From: Eretmocerus hayati | Taxonomy: Eukaryota > Arthropoda > Insecta > Hymenoptera > Aphelinidae | Direction of reading: 5' to 3' | DNA length: 64,000 nucleotides | Assembly: GCA_029851415.1 (NCBI GenBank) | Contig: CM056742.1 | Coordinates: 155,501,121-155,565,120 of the forward strand | In this document: positions 60,325 through 64,000 of the stretch, piece after piece | Position numbering within the stretch: position 1 is the first letter of the stretch | Layout: every line of letters begins with the position of its first letter | Position numbers and translations under genes: made by a program | Notes under the pieces: model-generated | Seen by the model: only the letters and a program-made list of their open reading frames with translations | Told to the model about the DNA's origin: nothing | Databases searched by the model: none

Positions 60325-62019
60325 ACACCGGCACACACAAAAAAAAAGTATCTGTACTTTTGACCGGACCTACTTTTCTTTATGTATTTTGGCACGCTGA
60401 ATCCGAATCCGAGGTTGATTTGGCCCGGCTACCTCTTGTTTCCGAGAAAATCGTGAAAATTCGGTGGAAATCGTGGAAGTAGCGCAGAATAGCATTACAA
60501 ATCTGTTGAATTTTTATCAATCTACATATTTTGAGCTGGGAACTTGTACTCAGAGGTTTTTGGGGTCGCTGAACACGAATACAGTGTCAGAATACTGATT
60601 TTCTCAAATCCAAGATGGCGGTTTCAAAATGGCGGAATGAAAATTTGGGAAACCGGCTCAGTCTAACTCCATGGGTCTCTTCTCGGGGGTTTTTGGGGTC
60701 GCTGATCACGAATATGATGTCAAAATAATGATTCTGTAGAATCCAGGATGACGGAGGAGGATCTTGCCCAAATCCTAGGAAGGCAACCAACCCCCAAGCT
60801 CCCAAATCCCCGGACCCGGTCACTTTCGAATTCAGCACTTCGGTCCTCAGAAGCGGGAGGAGGGTTTGACCCAAATCCCGGGAAAGCAACAAATCCCCTG
60901 ATGTTAGACTTCTGTTGGATGCTAAAGAGAGAGACATCGTATAGTGAAGAACCAAGAGGGAAAAACCCGCTACACAGATCATTGGGAGATAAGAGAATTC
61001 GATACAAGGGAGGAGAACGTGAGGAGAACAGATCTTCACCCCTCAAGCCCCCAAATCCTCGAATTTGAAGATTTGTGCGCTTGATGAGGGTTAGTTGCCT
61101 TCCTAAGATTTGGACAACATCCTCCTCTCGCTCCTCTTCACCAAAGGACTGAACTCGAGGGTGGCCGGGTCCGAGGATTTGGGAGCTTGGGGGTTGGTTG
61201 CCTTCCTAGGATTTGGGCAAGATCCTCCTCTTGCTTCTCTTCGCCAAAGGAGTGAACTCGAGGGTGGCCGGGTCCGAGGATTTGGGAGCTTGGGCGTTGG
61301 TTGCCTTCCTAGGATTTGGGCCAGATCCTCCTCTCGCTTCTCTTCACCAAAGGACTGAACTCGAGAGTGACCGGATCCGAGGATTTGGGAGCTTGGGGGG
61401 TTGGTTGCCTTCCTAGGATTTGGGCAAGATCCTCCTCCGTCATCCTGGATTCCACAGAATCATCATTTTGACATCATATTCGTGATCAGCGACCCCAAAA
61501 ACCCTCGAGAAGAGACCCATGGAGCTAAGACTGAACAGTTTTCGGAAATTTCCCTAGCGCCATTTTAAAGCCGCCATCTTGGATCTGAGAAAATCAATAT
61601 TCTGACACTGTATTCGTGTTCAGCGACCCCGACAGTTCCCGAGTACGACCAAAAACTCCCGAGAAGAGACCCATGGAATTAAACTGAGCATAGGTTTCGA
61701 AAATTTCCGTTCCGCCATTTTGAAACCGCCATCTTGGATTTGAGAAAATCAGTATTCTGACACTGTATTCGTGTTCAGCGACCCCAAAAACTCCTGAGTA
61801 CAAGTTTCCAGCTCAAAATATGTAGATTGATAAAAATTCATCAGATTTGTAATGCTATTCTGCGCTACTTCCACGATTTCTACCGAATTTTCACGAATTT
61901 CTCGGAAACAAGAGGTAGCCGGGCCAAACCGACCTCGGATTCGGATTCAGCGTGCCAAAATACATAAAGAAAAGTAGGTCTGGTCAAAAGTTCAGGTACT
62001 TTTTTTTGTGTGTCGGTGT
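60325..62019. repeat. 1.7 kb foldback repeat with ACACCGRCACAC ends
   Basis: Left ACACCGGCACACACAAAA and right TTTTGTGTGTCGGTGT open two arms that match for about 700 bp each (for example ggcacgctgaatccgaatcc mirrored near 61935-61960, and ttctcaaatccaagatggcgg near 60600 against ccgccatcttggat near 61725). Each arm also carries directly repeated gttttTGGGGTCGCTGA words. The middle holds a tandem array of about 106-bp units. No target duplication is apparent. It is probably a non-autonomous element. Confidence 0.75.
61126..61432. repeat. Tandem repeat of about 106 bp, three copies
   Basis: The unit includes CACCAAAGGACTGAACTCGA, then gccgggtccgaggatttggg and ttggttgccttcctaggatt. Copies start near 61131, 61234 and 61341. 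An inverted partial copy lies at about 60748-60845. Confidence 0.85.
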
Positions 62020-64000
62020 AATTCATACATTTATATCCAACCTCCTTTCATTGTTCAGGCTACTACAATTGATGATGATAACCATCAAGTTCGGATGTCT
62101 GGAAGGAAGTGATATATCTGCCGAAATATGTGAAATTTATTTGAAGAAATGCAAATTTAATCTATCAGTGCGTTAATTCGCCAACTGTCGCGCATCTTGC
62201 AATGAACATAAAAAATGAGAGATCAATGAAACAGTTGAAGGTTATTGAGGGGGTGCGCTTCGTTCCTAATAGCTCCCATGTCGCATGGACATTGTTCCTG
62301 ATTCGATAATGACTATTCTGTCATGGCGGATCTTGCCTCTGCTAAACATTACAAGAGTTGCAGACCACAGCTTCAAATTTGCTTCTACATGGGGTTAATA
62401 TGGACCCGTTGTTGGATTACCTTGGTTAGGATATAAATTTTATAATTCGTATCATTTCCTTTCTTTTCTTTTCTTTTTTAAATACAAAGGACAACGAACT
62501 GTGGAAACGGTTAACACTGAGATTTAAATATTGCTATCCGAACAATACGATTGTAATGTACGACGCGGTATTGCCGTAAGACCAACACTGGATTCTCACA
62601 ACAGAATAGCATATCATGCGTCGTGTGCCAAAAATCTTCGTTCTTCTCGAAAACTTTACTGGACCGTCGGCTTCACGCTCAACAAGGTTACCGTGAAGAA
62701 CAAAGTTTTTGACACGAGACGCATGCATATGCTGTTTTTATATGACAAGATGCGGAAACATGCAGTTTCCGCGTCGAGTCGTATAAATATGATTTGTAAT
62801 TGCTGTTGAATAACCCCCAAAAATCTTTAGATACCATCACAGGTATCATTCCGTGCAAAAATTTGATGTCCCTCGTGGCAAAAATAATCGTAATATGTGA
62901 TTGTAACTCGATAAAGTATCGGGGAACTCGAAATTATATGCGTTAATTGAGGTCATTTACTCCGGCATCAGCAATACTAGATACCAAATATGTCGTGTCG
63001 ATGGCTTGATGCGGTAACAAAATCGGTATTATTCTCCTGGCAATACCACTTTTTGATCGTATATTACGGCAATACGCATGGCCGTACACAAGAATTTTTT
63101 CTCAGTGGAGTAGATTAAATGATGCGCGAGATGATGCGTGTGAGCAAAATTCACTCCACAGTCAGTCCACACGACGGAAAATCAGTCGCTTAGCTATAAT
63201 CAATAGTAGCCGATTTCTGAAGATCAATGTGACCCAGGAAAAAGATTATGGAATACTGGGAGATCACTATTTAGAATGCGGCCGCATCATATACCCAAAT
63301 TGAATGTCAGTAATGGACGATCGATACTTACATACGATGAGCTGACGTGGAAAAACTTGCTTCCACGTGAATTTGTGCGTCACAAATAGGATGTACTTAG
63401 CATGAAATCAGATTGCATTTTTCGTTCAAAACTATAATATGTATGTGACTATCGAACTTCTTCAATCTCCAATAATCCAGGCGAATAAAGATGAACAAAA
63501 CTCTTAATGTAACATTCAAGTTTCATAAGCCCTTGGGCGTTTTGTATAGTCATTAATGCATCAACCATGATCCTCATAATCGATTTTTCAAAATGTTTTC
63601 ATCCAACGGTTTCAGCTATGGGTTTCAGCGCACGTCTGACATATTTTAACTCGAAATAACGTCGAATATTCGATCGGAGCAGCTCGACCAACCGATTTGA
63701 TAATCAATTTGGCAAAACTGCTTTCTGAAGGATTGAAAATTGCAGCACGCCACTGCATTTCATCCTCGGTCCTTTCTTGGTTTTGACTAAAGCTATTACA
63801 GGCTCCAATGTAGCCAAGATATTATTGAGAAGATATTATTCGGATGATGAGGAAAACAAGAATGACTTCTTGTGGAGATGGGCGATGATGGGTACGAAGA
63901 CACGTACACCCGGCAGAGTCAATAACTGACTATTCGGAGATTATTGTAGACTAGCACTCTAAAACTAAATTTCGAAAATGAAGGAACGTTGCAGAGTGTA
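62020..64000. other. Unassigned 2 kb at the window end
   Basis: Short frames (up to 92 codons at 62531-62809) without domains. No repeats recognised. Confidence 0.4.

Noticed and set aside
1..64000. tRNA, rRNA or CRISPR arrays
   Set aside because: No cloverleaf with a GGTTCRA box, no rRNA-like block and no evenly spaced direct repeats with unique spacers were seen by eye.

Overview
This is a repeat-dense, AT-rich animal nuclear window. The spliced gene recognised here has short GT-AG introns (68-297 bp apart from one 3.8 kb intron). There are (TA)n and CpG-rich tracts and scattered TTAGG-like words, and no bacterial operon structure, tRNA or rRNA. An arthropod, perhaps a hymenopteran, fits the texture, but no host marker gene is present to prove it. 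No ordinary host gene could be recognised; almost everything identifiable is a transposable element or a long inverted repeat.

The centrepiece is a 13.1 kb CACTA-like (CMC group) DNA transposon at 46885-60004. It has 23-bp terminal inverted repeats starting CACTGTAAATC (one mismatch), a matching TG on both flanks, and AT-rich subterminal repeats. It carries two apparently intact genes on the same strand. One is an intronless 851-aa tnp2-type transposase with two N-terminal C2H2-like zinc fingers (53574-56129). The other is a nine-exon gene whose exons join in phase to a 639-aa SAM-domain protein (52577-59162). The whole transposase gene lies inside the first coding intron of the SAM gene, and that intron splits the SAM domain. 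A GC-rich stretch near the left end ends in a good splice donor and may be a shared 5' exon. This mirrors the TnpA/TnpD layout of maize En/Spm.

Around it are many non-autonomous elements. A family with CCCTGGTAGAAAT ends has four copies (2238-2365, 8152-9502, 10444-10564, 11617-14268), each with a 2-bp target duplication. A CTCTCTYAACTTTT family has two copies (4243-4398, 19742-19903), again with 2-bp duplications. Other CACTG- or CTCTG-ended elements lie at 34075-35107, 39419-39978 and 42315-43040, each with its own palindromic subterminal repeat. Foldback or TA-flanked elements lie at 331-954, 12476-13608, 19954-21070, 35218-35708, 41402-43707 and 50792-52315. Further long inverted repeats lie at 3885-4968, 17314-17782, 27955-30320, 36380-37680, 47877-48370 and 60325-62019. 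Several are nested (12476-13608 inside 11617-14268; 42315-43040 inside 41402-43707; 51194-51611 inside 50792-52315 inside the 13.1 kb element).

The remaining stretches (for example 14269-17313, 21071-26805, 30321-34074, 43708-46884 and 62020-64000) show simple repeats and short random-looking reading frames but no gene that can be supported.
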